From Paraburkholderia hospita (lineage in GTDB: Bacteria > Pseudomonadota > Gammaproteobacteria > Burkholderiales > Burkholderiaceae), in assembly GCF_002902965.1 (NCBI RefSeq), contig NZ_CP026106.1, positions 1,798,001 to 1,862,000 of the forward strand: a stretch of 64,000 bases of DNA, in the 5' to 3' direction. Shown here piece by piece: positions 17,544 to 26,750 of the stretch; within the stretch, counting starts at the first letter, position 1, and each line of letters begins with the position of its first letter. Below the pieces are notes generated by a model, which saw nothing but the letters and a program-made list of their open reading frames with translations, did no database searches and was not told the origin of the DNA. The position numbers and the translations under genes were made by a program.

Positions 17544-18277
17544 TTCACAGCACTCCAATCTTCTTCGTTCAATGCGCGCAGCAGTTGCGCCGGACTGTCG
17601 AACTCGCGATCGACCTCAGGCAGCGAAGGACGCCGCATCATCACCACGGGCACCTTCAGTTCGCGCGCGACCTCGAGCTTCGGCTGCGTCGCCGCTCCGC
17701 CACTGTTCTTCGTCACCAGCACATCGATGTGATTCAGCGCGAACAGCGCCCGCTCGCCGTCGATATCGAACGGGCCGCGCGCGTCGATGATGTGTGCACG
17801 CCCGTTGCCCGGATGCGCGTCGAGACAGCGCACGATCCAGTATTGATGCACAGGTATTTCGTCCAGATGCGCAAGCGGTTCGCGGCCCGACGTGAACAGC
17901 ACTCGACGAAACGGACGGATCGCATCGACCAACTGATCCCAGCCGTCGACCATGCGCCAGTCGTCGCCCGCTTGCGGGGTCCAGCCCGCGCGGCGCAGCG
18001 CCCAGCACGGCACCTTGGCCTCGCGGCACGCCGCGGCCGCATTCGCGCTCATTTGCGCGGCATACGGATGCGTCGCGTCGATCACGAGCGCAATGCCTTC
18101 GCTTTCGATAAAACGCGCAAGCCCGTCGCTGCCGCCAAACCCACCGACGCGCACTTCGCACGCCAGCCCTTCCGGCACACGTCCAAGTCCCGCCAGGCTA
18201 TAGATATGCCGCGGCCCGACTTGCCGCGCGATCTGCAATGCGTCGCCCGTGCCGCCGAGCAATAACACGCGCTTCAT
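17540..18277 (-). CDS. cobK: precorrin-6A reductase
   Basis: A 245-residue protein starting [20 protein letters not shown], a Rossmann-type nucleotide loop. It also shows [20 protein letters not shown] and [20 protein letters not shown], both CobK/CbiJ signatures. It reduces precorrin-6A to dihydro-precorrin-6 with a nicotinamide cofactor. It overlaps cbiD upstream and cobM downstream by ATGA on both sides, indicating tight translational coupling. Confidence 0.92.
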   Translation of the reverse strand: MKRVLLLGGTGDALQIARQVGPRHIYSLAGLGRVPEGLACEVRVGGFGGSDGLARFIESEGIALVIDATHPYAAQMSANAAAACREAKVPCWALRRAGWTPQAGDDWRMVDGWDQLVDAIRPFRRVLFTSGREPLAHLDEIPVHQYWIVRCLDAHPGNGRAHIIDARGPFDIDGERALFALNHIDVLVTKNSGGAATQPKLEVARELKVPVVMMRRPSLPEVDREFDSPAQLLRALNEEDWSAVK

Positions 18278-19374
18278 CGCGCCACTCCGATGATGTTGCC
18301 CTGCCGGTCGATCGCGAACATCTCGACTTCGACCGACGCGGGCACGATGTCGCGCGCCACATCGCGCGCAAGTGCGCAGACGATATCGCCGAGCGGCACG
18401 CCTTTTTCCCGTGCCATCGCGAGCGCTTCCTGGCTCGTGTTCGCGCCGACGATAGCGGCTTGCAACGCGGCGTCGCTCGCGGCATGTCCGGCCGACCACG
18501 CGGCGAGTTGCGGCAAGTCGATGCTCGAATTGCGGCTATGCAGATCGAGATGCCCCGCCGCGAGTTTGCTCAGCTTGCCGAAGCCGCCGCACATGCTGAG
18601 CTTGTCGACGGGCGCGCGCTTCAGATGCTTGAGCACCGCGCCCGCGAAGTCGCCCATCTCGATCAGCGCGATATCGGGCAACCGGTAGTAAGCGCGCATC
18701 GCGTCTTCGCTCGCATTGCCCGTACACGCGGCGATATGCCGATAGCCGTTCGCGCGCGCGACGTCGATGCCCTGATGGATCGACGCGATATACGCCGAGC
18801 ACGAAAACGGCCGCACGATACCCGTCGTGCCGAGTATCGACAGCCCGCCGACAATGCCCAGGCGCGGATTCATCGTCTTCTGCGCCAGCGCTTCGCCGTT
18901 CTCGACACCAATCGTCACTTCGAAGCCGCCCGCGTAGCCATGCTCGGCGGCCAGTTCGGCGAGATGCGCGGTCATCATCTGACGCGGCACCGGGTTGATG
19001 GCCGGCTCGCCGACGGGCAGCGTGAGGCCCGCGCGCGTCACCGTGCCGACGCCCGGCCCCGCATGAAAACGCACGCCGGGTTCATCGGCGAGACGCACGC
19101 GCGCGAACACCACGGCGCCGTGCGTGACGTCGGGATCGTCGCCCGCGTCCTTGACGGTGCCCGCTTCGGCGCCGTCCTTACCGCCGTCGATCAGGCGGCA
19201 GAACACGAGTTGCATCGGCACATGCTGGCCTTTCGGCAGCACGATTTCCGCGACATCGCTCGCGATACCCGACAGCAGCAGACGCGCCGCCGCCAGCGAC
19301 GTCGCCGTCGCGCAGCTTCCCGTCGTGTAGCCGCTGCGCAGCGGCGCGGGTTGTTCGGGCGTTTCGTCGCGCAT
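18274..19374 (-). CDS. cbiD: cobalt-precorrin-5B C(1)-methyltransferase
   Basis: A 366-residue protein. The start [11 protein letters not shown] shares its A with the cobL stop (TGATG). The family signature [20 protein letters not shown] is near residue 12, and a Gly-rich motif [19 protein letters not shown] is in the middle. CbiD methylates C1 and belongs to the cobalt-first (anaerobic-type) route, where it does the job of the unrelated CobF. No cobF is seen in this window, so CbiD probably fills that step although CobG and CobN indicate the oxygen-dependent route. Confidence 0.92.
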   Translation of the reverse strand: MRDETPEQPAPLRSGYTTGSCATATSLAAARLLLSGIASDVAEIVLPKGQHVPMQLVFCRLIDGGKDGAEAGTVKDAGDDPDVTHGAVVFARVRLADEPGVRFHAGPGVGTVTRAGLTLPVGEPAINPVPRQMMTAHLAELAAEHGYAGGFEVTIGVENGEALAQKTMNPRLGIVGGLSILGTTGIVRPFSCSAYIASIHQGIDVARANGYRHIAACTGNASEDAMRAYYRLPDIALIEMGDFAGAVLKHLKRAPVDKLSMCGGFGKLSKLAAGHLDLHSRNSSIDLPQLAAWSAGHAASDAALQAAIVGANTSQEALAMAREKGVPLGDIVCALARDVARDIVPASVEVEMFAIDRQGNIIGVAR

Positions 19375-20582
19375 CACGGTTTGCGGGTGTCGAGTAGCGT
19401 GATCGGCAGCGCGGAGCGCCACGTTTCGAAGCCGCCGAGCGCCTGCGCCTCGGCAAGCGCGATACGTGTCAGCGTGCCGCCGTGCTGCGCGCGCCACGCG
19501 ACGAGCGCCGCCTCGCCTTCGAGCGTGACGGCGTTCGCAATCAGCCGCCCGCCTTGTTTCAACGCGCGCCAGCAGGCGTCGAGCACACCATGCGCGGTCA
19601 CGCCGCCGCCGATGAAAATCGCGTCGGGCGCGGGCAGGCCTTGCAATGCGTCAGGCGCCTTGCCTGCGATCAGTTGCAGTCCGGGCACGCCGAGCGCGTC
19701 GCGATTGTGCTCGATGAAGCGCTGACGTTCGCCGTTCGCTTCGATCGCTATCGCGCGGCAACTGGCGTGCGCGCGCATCCATTCGATACCGATCGACCCG
19801 CAGCCTGCGCCGACGTCCCACAGCAGTTCGCCGGGCGCGGGCGCAAGGCGTCCGAGCGTCAGCGCGCGCACGTCGCGCTTCGTCAACTGGCCGTCGTGAC
19901 GATAGGCGTCGTCGGGCAGTCCCGGTGTCAACGCGAGCCGTGGCGCATCGGACGACGCATCGCGCCGGCAATCGAGCGCGATCACGTTCAACGACGCCGT
20001 CTCGGCGATCGACCAGTCGTGCGCGCGAGCGTCGATCAGGCGTTCGGATGCGCTGCCCAGATGCTCCATCACGATCATGCGCGTCGCGCCGAAGCCGCGT
20101 TCGACGAGCCATGCGGCGACGGCGGCAGGCGTCGCGCCGTCCGCGCTCAGCACGAATACGCGCGCACCATCATGCAGATGCATCTGCAACGCGGCAAGCG
20201 GCCGCCCGACCAGCGACACGGTCGCCACATCCTGCAACGCCCAGCCAAGACGCGCCGCCGCAAGCGACACCGACGACGGCGCGGGCAGCACGCGTAATTG
20301 ATCGGCGGCAACGTAGCGCGCGAGCGTCGCGCCGACGCCGTAGAACATCGGATCGCCGCTCGCCAGCACGCACACGGGCGTGTCGCGCCGCGCGAGCACG
20401 GGTGCGATGTCGAACGGATGCGGCCAAGGCTCGCGCGCGGCGGACAGGCACACGGGCAGCATCGCCAGATGCCGTTCGCCGCCATAGATCACGGACGCGT
20501 CGATCAGCGCGCGCCGCGCCGTTTTCCCCAGGCCGGCAAAACCGTCATCGCCCATTCCCACCACGGTCAGCCACGCCGACAT
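19374..20582 (-). CDS. cobL: precorrin-6Y C5,15-methyltransferase, decarboxylating (CbiE-CbiT fusion)
   Basis: A 402-residue bifunctional enzyme. The start at [19 protein letters not shown] is preceded by GAGG. Residues 1-200 form the CbiE-type tetrapyrrole methylase ([20 protein letters not shown]). Residues 230-402 are the CbiT-type Rossmann methyltransferase ([20 protein letters not shown]). It methylates C5 and C15 and removes the C12 acetate carboxyl. It is the first gene of the leftward unit; its promoter must lie in the roughly 100 bases shared with the divergent riboswitch-controlled unit. Confidence 0.94.
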   Translation of the reverse strand: MSAWLTVVGMGDDGFAGLGKTARRALIDASVIYGGERHLAMLPVCLSAAREPWPHPFDIAPVLARRDTPVCVLASGDPMFYGVGATLARYVAADQLRVLPAPSSVSLAAARLGWALQDVATVSLVGRPLAALQMHLHDGARVFVLSADGATPAAVAAWLVERGFGATRMIVMEHLGSASERLIDARAHDWSIAETASLNVIALDCRRDASSDAPRLALTPGLPDDAYRHDGQLTKRDVRALTLGRLAPAPGELLWDVGAGCGSIGIEWMRAHASCRAIAIEANGERQRFIEHNRDALGVPGLQLIAGKAPDALQGLPAPDAIFIGGGVTAHGVLDACWRALKQGGRLIANAVTLEGEAALVAWRAQHGGTLTRIALAEAQALGGFETWRSALPITLLDTRKP

Positions 20583-20683
20583 GCGTCGATCCTCATCTGC
20601 TTGCTGTACTGAAAACGCTGCTGCGGGCCGTGTTTCAAGGCTGCGGCATCGTTGTGCTGTTCGAAAAAAGGCATAATACCCGT

Positions 20684-20942
20684 TCGCCGGTGCCTTTCGG
20701 GGCCTAAGAGGGAACACACATCACTGCGATGACCGTGACTGCCCCCGCAACTGTATGCAGCGAGTCCACGCCAACGCGCGCCACTGGAAAACCCGGGAAG
20801 GCCCGGCATGGACGACCTGTGAGTGCTTTGCATGGGACCAGAGTAAGACGCTAAAGCGTCAACTCTGGTCGACAGCTTTGCATGGGACCAGAGTAAGACG
20901 CTAAAGCGTCAACTCTGGTCGACACAGGACACCTGCCGGCCA
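20684..20942 (+). promoter_or_regulatory. cobalamin riboswitch upstream of cobG, with insertion
   Basis: Conserved blocks are in order: GCCGGTGCC (P1/P2 side), TAAGAGGGAA, GACTGCCCCCGCAACTGT (near 20740), CCACTGG, CGGGAAGG and finally CAGGACACCTGCCGGC, whose CCGGC closes P1. Between GTGAGT (about 20824) and CAGGACACC (20925) sit exactly two 50-bp repeat units that are absent from the riboswitch consensus. A possible -10 element CATAAT lies at 20672-20677. The element should lower expression of cobGHI-cbiG/cobJ when adenosylcobalamin is plentiful, unless the insertion has changed it. Confidence 0.9.
20825..20924. repeat. two perfect tandem 50-bp hairpin units inside the riboswitch
   Basis: The copies 20825-20874 and 20875-20924 are identical. 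Each contains nested inverted repeats: outer arms GACCAGAGT/ACTCTGGTC and inner arms GACGCT/AGCGTC around AA. Each can therefore fold into one long hairpin of about 34 nucleotides. I see no other copy in the window. The form is REP- or MITE-like, but no transposase is linked. Confidence 0.85.
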
Positions 20943-21040
20943 ACAGTTCGTGCCAGCCAACATCGGGCGGGGTGTACCGATGCCGAGCCGCTCTCCTTCG
21001 AGATGCCCGGGCCGTCGCGCGACGTTAACCCGGTGATGTC

Positions 21041-22429
21041 TTGAGCCACGCTTTCCATTCGTCCGACGCTTCCGCCTTGCGCCCTTCGGCTTGTCCGGGG
21101 CTGTTGCGCATCGTGCCCGCGCTCGACGGCGGCATCTGCCGCGTGAAGCTGGCAGGAGGCGAGTTGAGCGCAACGCAGGCGCTCGCCATTGCTGGGGCGA
21201 TCGACGAACACGCGTCGGGTATCGTCGACATCACGAATCGCGCGAACCTGCAATTGCGCGGCGTGAAGCGCGGCCATGAAGACGCCCTCGTTGCAGCGCT
21301 GCTCGACGCGGGCCTCGGCCCGCAGAACATTGAGCACGCATTCGCCGACGACGTGCGCAACGTAATGATCAGCCCAGCGACGGGCCGCGATGCGAACGCC
21401 TTATTCGACACAACCACGCTCGCTGGCGATCTGCTGACACTGCTGCAAAGCGACACGCGTTTCGCCGCGCTGTCGCCGAAATTTTCGCTGATGCTCGATG
21501 GCGGCGAACGTCTGATGATGCTCGATCATCCGCACGACATCTGGTTTTCGGCGATGCCGCATCCCGCGCGTTCGGTTGTGTTGTTCGCATTCGGCCTCGC
21601 TGGCTGTCCGCCCGTTGCTGCGGAACATGAGAGCGCATTAGCCACCGTTACGGCTTCGGATCTTGCAACGTTCACGCGAGCGCTCGTGCACACGTTCCTC
21701 GACCTCGCCGCGCCGGACGATACCCGCATGCGCGATCTGCTCACCGCGCATTCCATCGAAAGCATCATCAAGCACGCCGAACGCAAAAGCGGCGTACAGG
21801 CGTTGCGCGACGCGTCCATCGAACGCTGGCGCCGCGAACCGGCTGATGCATCGCGAAGGCTCGGCGCGCATCGACAAAACGACGGACAACGCTGGCATGT
21901 CGGCGCCCAGCCCGCGTTGGGCCGTATAAACAGCGCGACATTGCGCGGCCTCGCCGAACTCGCACGCGGCAACGAACGCGCGACGCTGCGCATGACGCCA
22001 TGGCAAAGCGTGATACTCACCGACATCGACACAGCGAACCTCGACGCCACATTGCAAACGCTCGAAGCGCTCGGCCTCGCCACCACCGCTGACAATCCGC
22101 TAACCCGCGTGATCGCGTGCACCGGCTCGACAGGCTGCGCGAAGAGCCACGCCGACACCAAAGCCGATGCCCTGAAGCTCGCCGCACACGTGCCCGAACA
22201 TACGCAAGTGCATCTCAGCGGCTGCCCGCGTTCATGCGCGGCCGCGCACCGCGCGCCCTACACGCTGCTCGCAGTGGCCGACGGCCGCTACGACCTGTAC
22301 CAGACACACGACCCGCGCGACGCCAACGGCTTCGGCCGATGCATCGCGCGCGGTCTGACGATCGACGAAGCCGCGGAAGTGCTACAAGCGTCCGCCCTTC
22401 CCCCAACTGATGAGCCATTCGATGCTTGA
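21041..22429 (+). CDS. cobG: precorrin-3B synthase (siroheme/Fe-S monooxygenase)
   Basis: A 462-residue protein of the nitrite/sulfite reductase fold. The only plausible start is TTG at 21041, because a TAA lies a few codons upstream in frame; initiation is probably weak. Two half-domains are visible, and cluster ligands appear as CTGSTGCAKS near residue 363 and SGCPRSC near residue 395. CobG uses O2 to hydroxylate C20 of precorrin-3A, the diagnostic step of the aerobic pathway. First gene of the rightward unit, about 100 bases after the riboswitch. Confidence 0.92.
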   Translation: MSHAFHSSDASALRPSACPGLLRIVPALDGGICRVKLAGGELSATQALAIAGAIDEHASGIVDITNRANLQLRGVKRGHEDALVAALLDAGLGPQNIEHAFADDVRNVMISPATGRDANALFDTTTLAGDLLTLLQSDTRFAALSPKFSLMLDGGERLMMLDHPHDIWFSAMPHPARSVVLFAFGLAGCPPVAAEHESALATVTASDLATFTRALVHTFLDLAAPDDTRMRDLLTAHSIESIIKHAERKSGVQALRDASIERWRREPADASRRLGAHRQNDGQRWHVGAQPALGRINSATLRGLAELARGNERATLRMTPWQSVILTDIDTANLDATLQTLEALGLATTADNPLTRVIACTGSTGCAKSHADTKADALKLAAHVPEHTQVHLSGCPRSCAAAHRAPYTLLAVADGRYDLYQTHDPRDANGFGRCIARGLTIDEAAEVLQASALPPTDEPFDA

Positions 22430-23048
22430 CTACATCCGCGACGGACAGGAAATTTATCGCCAGTCGTTCGCGACGATACGCGCGGAAGCCGACCTCACGC
22501 GCATTCCCGCCGACCTCGAAAAACTCGCCGTGCGCGTGATCCATGCGTGCGGGATGGTCGATATCGTCGGCGATCTGCGCTTTTCGGAGGGCGCGGGCCG
22601 TGCGGGGCGCCAGGCGCTCGCCAACGGCGCGCCGATACTCTGCGACGCACGCATGGTCGCCGAAGGCATCACGCGCGCGCGGCTGCCCGCGCACAACGAA
22701 GTGATCTGCACGCTGGCCGATCCGTCCGTGCCCGCCCTCGCGCGCGAGATGAACAACACGCGTTCGGCGGCGGCGCTCGAATTGTGGCGGCCACATCTGC
22801 CTGGCAGCGTCGTCGTGATCGGCAATGCGCCGACCTCGCTCTTTCATCTGCTCGACATGCTCGATAGCGGCGCGCCGCGCCCCGCGCTAATTCTCGGCTT
22901 CCCGGTCGGCTTCATCGGCGCGGCGGAGTCGAAGGCGATGCTCGCCGCCAATAGCCGTGGCGTGCCGTTCGTCGCCGTGCAAGGCCGGCGCGGCGGCAGC
23001 GCGATGGCGGCGGCCGCCGTGAACGCGCTAGCATCGGAGGACGAATAA
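22410..23048 (+). CDS. cobH: precorrin-8X methylmutase
   Basis: A 212-residue protein. An alternative in-frame ATG lies four codons later at 22422; both overlap the cobG stop. Family motifs are [32 protein letters not shown] (His44 region, the proton-transfer histidine), [10 protein letters not shown] and [10 protein letters not shown]. It moves the C11 methyl to C12, giving hydrogenobyrinic acid. Its stop overlaps the cobI start (TAATG). Confidence 0.94.
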   Translation: MSHSMLDYIRDGQEIYRQSFATIRAEADLTRIPADLEKLAVRVIHACGMVDIVGDLRFSEGAGRAGRQALANGAPILCDARMVAEGITRARLPAHNEVICTLADPSVPALAREMNNTRSAAALELWRPHLPGSVVVIGNAPTSLFHLLDMLDSGAPRPALILGFPVGFIGAAESKAMLAANSRGVPFVAVQGRRGGSAMAAAAVNALASEDE

Positions 23049-23806
23049 TGGCCGATCAGGCGAACAGCACGCGCGGGCGTCTCTATGGTCTCGGTGTCGG
23101 TCCCGGCGACCCGGAGCTGATCACGGTGAAAGCGCTGCGGCTGCTGAAGTCGGCGCACGTGGTCGCGTACTTCGTCGCGAAGGGCAAGAAAGGCAACGCG
23201 TTTTCGATCATCGAGTCGCATCTGTCGAGCGAGCAGGAACAGTTGCCGCTCGTCTATCCCGTGACGACGGAAGCGCTCGAGCCGCCGCTATCGTACGAAG
23301 CGATCATCGCCGACTTCTACGACACGGCCGCCGAAGTGGTCGCGAAGCACCTCGATGCGGGACGCGACGTGGCCGTGATTTGCGAAGGCGATCCGTTCTT
23401 CTACGGCTCGTACATGTACCTGCACGACCGGCTCGCCAACCGCCTCGCGCCACGCTTCGAAGGCGAAGTGGTGCCCGGCGTGTGCTCGATGCTCGGTGGC
23501 GTCGCCGTGCTCGGCCAGCCCCTCGTGTATCGCAACCAGACCTTGTCGGTGCTGTCGGGCGTGCTGCCCGAAGACGAACTCAAGCGCCGTCTCGCCGCCG
23601 CCGATGCCGCCGTCGTGATGAAGCTCGGCCGCAATTTCGACAAGGTGCGCCGCGTGCTCGACGAACTGGGACTCGCGGAGCGCGCGCTGTACGTCGAACG
23701 GGCGACGATGGCGAACCAGCGCATCGTGCCGCTCGCCGAAGTCGATCCGATGGCGTCGCCCTACTTCTCGCTGCTCGTCGTGCCGGGGGAAAAATGGCAA
23801 GGCTGA
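23048..23806 (+). CDS. cobI: precorrin-2 C(20)-methyltransferase
   Basis: A 252-residue tetrapyrrole methylase with [20 protein letters not shown] at residues 9-28 and [18 protein letters not shown] near residues 110-127. It transfers the second SAM methyl to C20 of precorrin-2. The start overlaps the cobH stop, and the 3' end overlaps the cbiG/cobJ start by 13 bases. Confidence 0.94.
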   Translation: MADQANSTRGRLYGLGVGPGDPELITVKALRLLKSAHVVAYFVAKGKKGNAFSIIESHLSSEQEQLPLVYPVTTEALEPPLSYEAIIADFYDTAAEVVAKHLDAGRDVAVICEGDPFFYGSYMYLHDRLANRLAPRFEGEVVPGVCSMLGGVAVLGQPLVYRNQTLSVLSGVLPEDELKRRLAAADAAVVMKLGRNFDKVRRVLDELGLAERALYVERATMANQRIVPLAEVDPMASPYFSLLVVPGEKWQG

Positions 23807-25530
23807 CGACGCCACCCGCAATCGTGATACTCGGCGTCGGCGCGCAGGACACGGCGCGGCGCGTGCAATCCCTTTATGACGGCGCGCAGGTGCATGGCCT
23901 GCAAGGCCGCGTCGCCGACGCCGATGTCGCGTACACGGAACTCAACGCGCATCTGCGCGCACTGTATGCGAGCGGCACGCCGATCATCGCGTTGTGCGCG
24001 GCGGGCATCGTGATCCGCTGCATCGCGCCGCTGCTCGCGGACAAAGGCGTCGAGCCGCCCGTGCTGGCCGTCGCCGAGGATGGCAGCGCCGTCGTGCCGC
24101 TGCTCGGCGGGCTGTCGGGCGTCAACGTGATGGCGCGCGAAATCGCCGCCGCCCTCGACGTGCCGCCCGCGATCACGACGAGCGGCGAACTGCGCTTCGG
24201 CGCGTGCGTTCTGAATCCGCCCGACGGCTACACGCTCGCGAGCATCGACCAGGGCAAGCGCTTCGTGTCCGATCTGCTCGCGGGCGAAGCGACGCGCATC
24301 GAAGGCGACGCGCCGTGGCTCGACAGCGTGCAACTGCCGCGCGCCGACGACGCTCGACGCGCGATCCGCGTCACGCCGCTGGCGTGGAATGGCGCGACGG
24401 ACGAACTGGTGATTCATCCACGCAATGTCGTCGTCGCCGTCCATGCAACGGGACCGGATGCCGGCTCGTTGCCTCAACGGATACTCGAAGCGGCGCAGAC
24501 GCATGGGCTGGCGGCGCAATCGCTGGCGGTGCTGCTCGCGCCTGCTTCGCTGACGGGCGATCCCGCGCTTCAGCAGGCTGCCGATGCGTTGCAGGTCGCA
24601 TTGCGCTTCGCCGTCGGCAGCGGTGAAGACAACGACACGGCAGAGATGCTTCGCCAAACCTTACGCGTCCCCCACAAAGCGCTCGATGCAAACGCCGACG
24701 CGCCCATCGCCTTCGCCGTCACGCACGCGCCGCTCGATCCCGCGACAGTCGGCCGCGCGCGCGGCAAGCTGAGCGTGGTCGGCCTCGGGCCCGGCGACGC
24801 GTCGTTGATGGTGCCCGCCGCACGCACAGCGCTGACGCAGGCCACCGACATCCTCGGCTACGAAACCTACGTGAAGATGGCGGGCCCGTTCCGCGCGGAC
24901 CAGCGCGTGCACGGCACCGACAATCGCGAGGAAATGCAGCGCGCCCGCCATGCATTCGAACTGGCAAGCACGGGACGGCACGTGGCGATGGTGTCGTCCG
25001 GAGATCCAGGCGTGTTCGCGATGGCAGCCGCCGTACTGGAAGCGCTCGACGAAGTGGGCGAAGACGGGCGATACGCGGCGTGGGCCGGAGTCGAACTGGA
25101 AATCGTGCCGGGCGTATCCGCCGCGCTGGCGACAGCCGCGCAGGCTGGCGCGCCGCTCGGCCACGATTTCTGCATGCTGTCGCTGTCGGACAATCTGAAA
25201 CCGTGGTCGATCATCGAAAAGCGGCTGCGGCACGCGGCCGAAGCCGATCTGGTCATGGCGTTCTATAACCCAATTTCGCGCGCCCGACCGTGGCAACTCG
25301 ACAAGGCGCTCGATATCGTGCGCGAATGCCGCGCGCCCTCGACGACCGTCGTGCTCGGCCGCGATATTGGCCGTCCCGGCGCGACATTGAAAACGACAAC
25401 GCTCGCCGAGCTGAAATCCGCCGATGTCGATATGCGGACAATGGTAATAATCGGCTCGTCGACGACCCGCGTGTTCCGCCCCGCCAGGCGCGGCCGGGAA
25501 TGGGTTTACACACCGCGCTGGTACGAATAG
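23794..25530 (+). CDS. cobJ: CbiG-CobJ fusion: cobalamin biosynthesis CbiG and precorrin-3B C17-methyltransferase
   Basis: A 578-residue fusion. I start at ATG 23794, inside the cobI end; the longer open frame is only cobI read out of frame. Residues about 1-160 are CbiG N/central domains ([40 protein letters not shown]). Residues about 200-320 occupy the place of CbiG-C but lack its usual GCRRG and acidic motifs. Residues about 325-578 are CobJ ([57 protein letters not shown]). CobJ methylates C17 with ring contraction. CbiG opens the lactone in the cobalt-first route. Last gene of the unit. Confidence 0.92.
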   Translation: MARLTTPPAIVILGVGAQDTARRVQSLYDGAQVHGLQGRVADADVAYTELNAHLRALYASGTPIIALCAAGIVIRCIAPLLADKGVEPPVLAVAEDGSAVVPLLGGLSGVNVMAREIAAALDVPPAITTSGELRFGACVLNPPDGYTLASIDQGKRFVSDLLAGEATRIEGDAPWLDSVQLPRADDARRAIRVTPLAWNGATDELVIHPRNVVVAVHATGPDAGSLPQRILEAAQTHGLAAQSLAVLLAPASLTGDPALQQAADALQVALRFAVGSGEDNDTAEMLRQTLRVPHKALDANADAPIAFAVTHAPLDPATVGRARGKLSVVGLGPGDASLMVPAARTALTQATDILGYETYVKMAGPFRADQRVHGTDNREEMQRARHAFELASTGRHVAMVSSGDPGVFAMAAAVLEALDEVGEDGRYAAWAGVELEIVPGVSAALATAAQAGAPLGHDFCMLSLSDNLKPWSIIEKRLRHAAEADLVMAFYNPISRARPWQLDKALDIVRECRAPSTTVVLGRDIGRPGATLKTTTLAELKSADVDMRTMVIIGSSTTRVFRPARRGREWVYTPRWYE

Positions 25531-25627
25531 GAGCCGCTTAAACGTTTGCATCGATTTAGACCGGCCATTTATTGAAATTGAATAAAGCCGGCGAAAGGTG
25601 AATTACGGCCGCGCAAGAAAAATAAAC

Positions 25628-25654
25628 TAAAGTTTTTTCATAACGCGACGTATA
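25628..25654 (+). promoter_or_regulatory. possible FliA (sigma28) promoter before the flagellar brake gene
   Basis: TAAAGTTT (25628-25635) matches the sigma28 -35 box. Eleven bases later comes GACGTATA, only a partial match to GCCGATAA. The downstream YcgR-type gene fits flagellar-regulon control. The same AT-rich leader (25531-25691) holds an imperfect inverted repeat at about 25561-25592 that may end the cob transcript. Confidence 0.3.
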
Positions 25655-25691
25655 CAACGATTATCTCCGGCCACCGCTTCATTCGCCCATC

Positions 25692-26645
25692 ATGCAAACC
25701 AGTGAAGACACTGTCGACATAGACGCGAGCGCGCCTGTCACCGCTGCGCGTCAGCTTTCGCCCGATGCCGTACCCGTAGGCACACCGCTCGAGTTTCCGA
25801 TTATCGACAGCGATGGCGCGCTGCTCTTCGATCGCGGCGCGATCGTAATCGGCGCGGATGAGCACCGCTTCCTGTTCCAGCATTTCAAGCCGCAGCGCGG
25901 CGACCTGGACACCGCGTACGACGACGGCACGCCCGCCGCGCAGGCGGCAGCCAAGCCAGGCGACGCCGAAGCGCTCGCGCTCAAGGACATGCATCTGACG
26001 ATCGGCGCGCTGATCGGCGTGCGCTCTCAGGTCGGCATGGGCGCGCCGATGCATCCGTCGCGCATCATCGGCTTTGCGCCGAACGAGTCGCTGTTCGTCA
26101 CCCCGCCGCTCGTCGATGGGAAGCCGATGGCGCTGTCCGTCGGCGAGAACGTCGAGATCGTCGCGATTGCGAGCCAGGCGGTGTTCCGCTTCGTGTGCAC
26201 CGTCGATTCCGTCTGCCAGGTGCCGTTCCACTATCTCGTGCTGTCGAAGCCGGGCGTGGTCCGCCGGCTGCGCGAGCGCAAGTCGGTGCGCGTGCGCGCG
26301 AGCCTGCCGCTGCGCTTCAGCGTCGAAGCGCAAGGCACGGGCTACGAAAGCCTCGGCCTCGTGCAGAGCGTGAGCGCGCTGGGCATGTCGTTTTCCGCCG
26401 CGTGGACGGTCGGCGAAATCGGCAAGCGCATCCGCGTGGCGTTCACGCTGCGCTCCAAAGACATGGAGACGCCGATCGAAACCACGGCGATCATCCGCAA
26501 CGTGCAGCCCGGCTCAAAACCCGGCGATCCCGCCACGCACGGCATCGAGTTCGACCAGCTCAACCAGGTCGAGCAGATGGCGCTGAAAGTCTATGTATTC
26601 GACCGGATCGACGATGTGATCTTCTGGACGAGCGGACCAAAGTAA
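25692..26645 (+). CDS. YcgR-type flagellar brake protein with PilZ domain
   Basis: A 317-residue cytosolic protein with an N-terminal YcgR-like beta-barrel (about 100-185) followed by a PilZ domain (about 190-310). The c-di-GMP motif RxxxR appears as RKSVR at residues 196-200. The second motif reads SVSALG at 226-231, with Ser in place of the usual Asp/Asn of (D/N)xSxxG. YcgR proteins slow the flagellar motor when c-di-GMP is high. It stands alone beside the adhesin locus, on the opposite strand. Binding affinity may be altered by the motif change. Confidence 0.83.
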   Translation: MQTSEDTVDIDASAPVTAARQLSPDAVPVGTPLEFPIIDSDGALLFDRGAIVIGADEHRFLFQHFKPQRGDLDTAYDDGTPAAQAAAKPGDAEALALKDMHLTIGALIGVRSQVGMGAPMHPSRIIGFAPNESLFVTPPLVDGKPMALSVGENVEIVAIASQAVFRFVCTVDSVCQVPFHYLVLSKPGVVRRLRERKSVRVRASLPLRFSVEAQGTGYESLGLVQSVSALGMSFSAAWTVGEIGKRIRVAFTLRSKDMETPIETTAIIRNVQPGSKPGDPATHGIEFDQLNQVEQMALKVYVFDRIDDVIFWTSGPK

Positions 26646-26667
26646 CGCCTGACATTGCGCTCGCGCA

Positions 26668-26706
26668 TGAAAAAAACGGCCCGGTGATTTGCGTGACCGG
26701 GCCGTT
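26668..26706 (-). terminator. bidirectional terminator between ycgR-like and ompA-like genes
   Basis: The stem AACGGCCCGGT / ACCGGGCCGTT (26675-26685 with 26696-26706) is followed on the minus strand by a run of seven T, so it is a strong terminator for the adhesin-OmpA unit. On the plus strand it lacks a T run but can still fold after the brake gene. Confidence 0.8.
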
Positions 26707-26750
26707 TGGCTTGTGGGCCGCCTCGACGTCGGCGGCCCGTGTGAGCGCTG

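Noticed and set aside
16572..17732. Long plus-strand ORF of 386 codons across the palindrome and cobM
   Set aside because: It is the antisense shadow of cobM joined to repeat sequence. It has no ribosome site and a composition rich in Arg/His/Asn typical of shadow frames.
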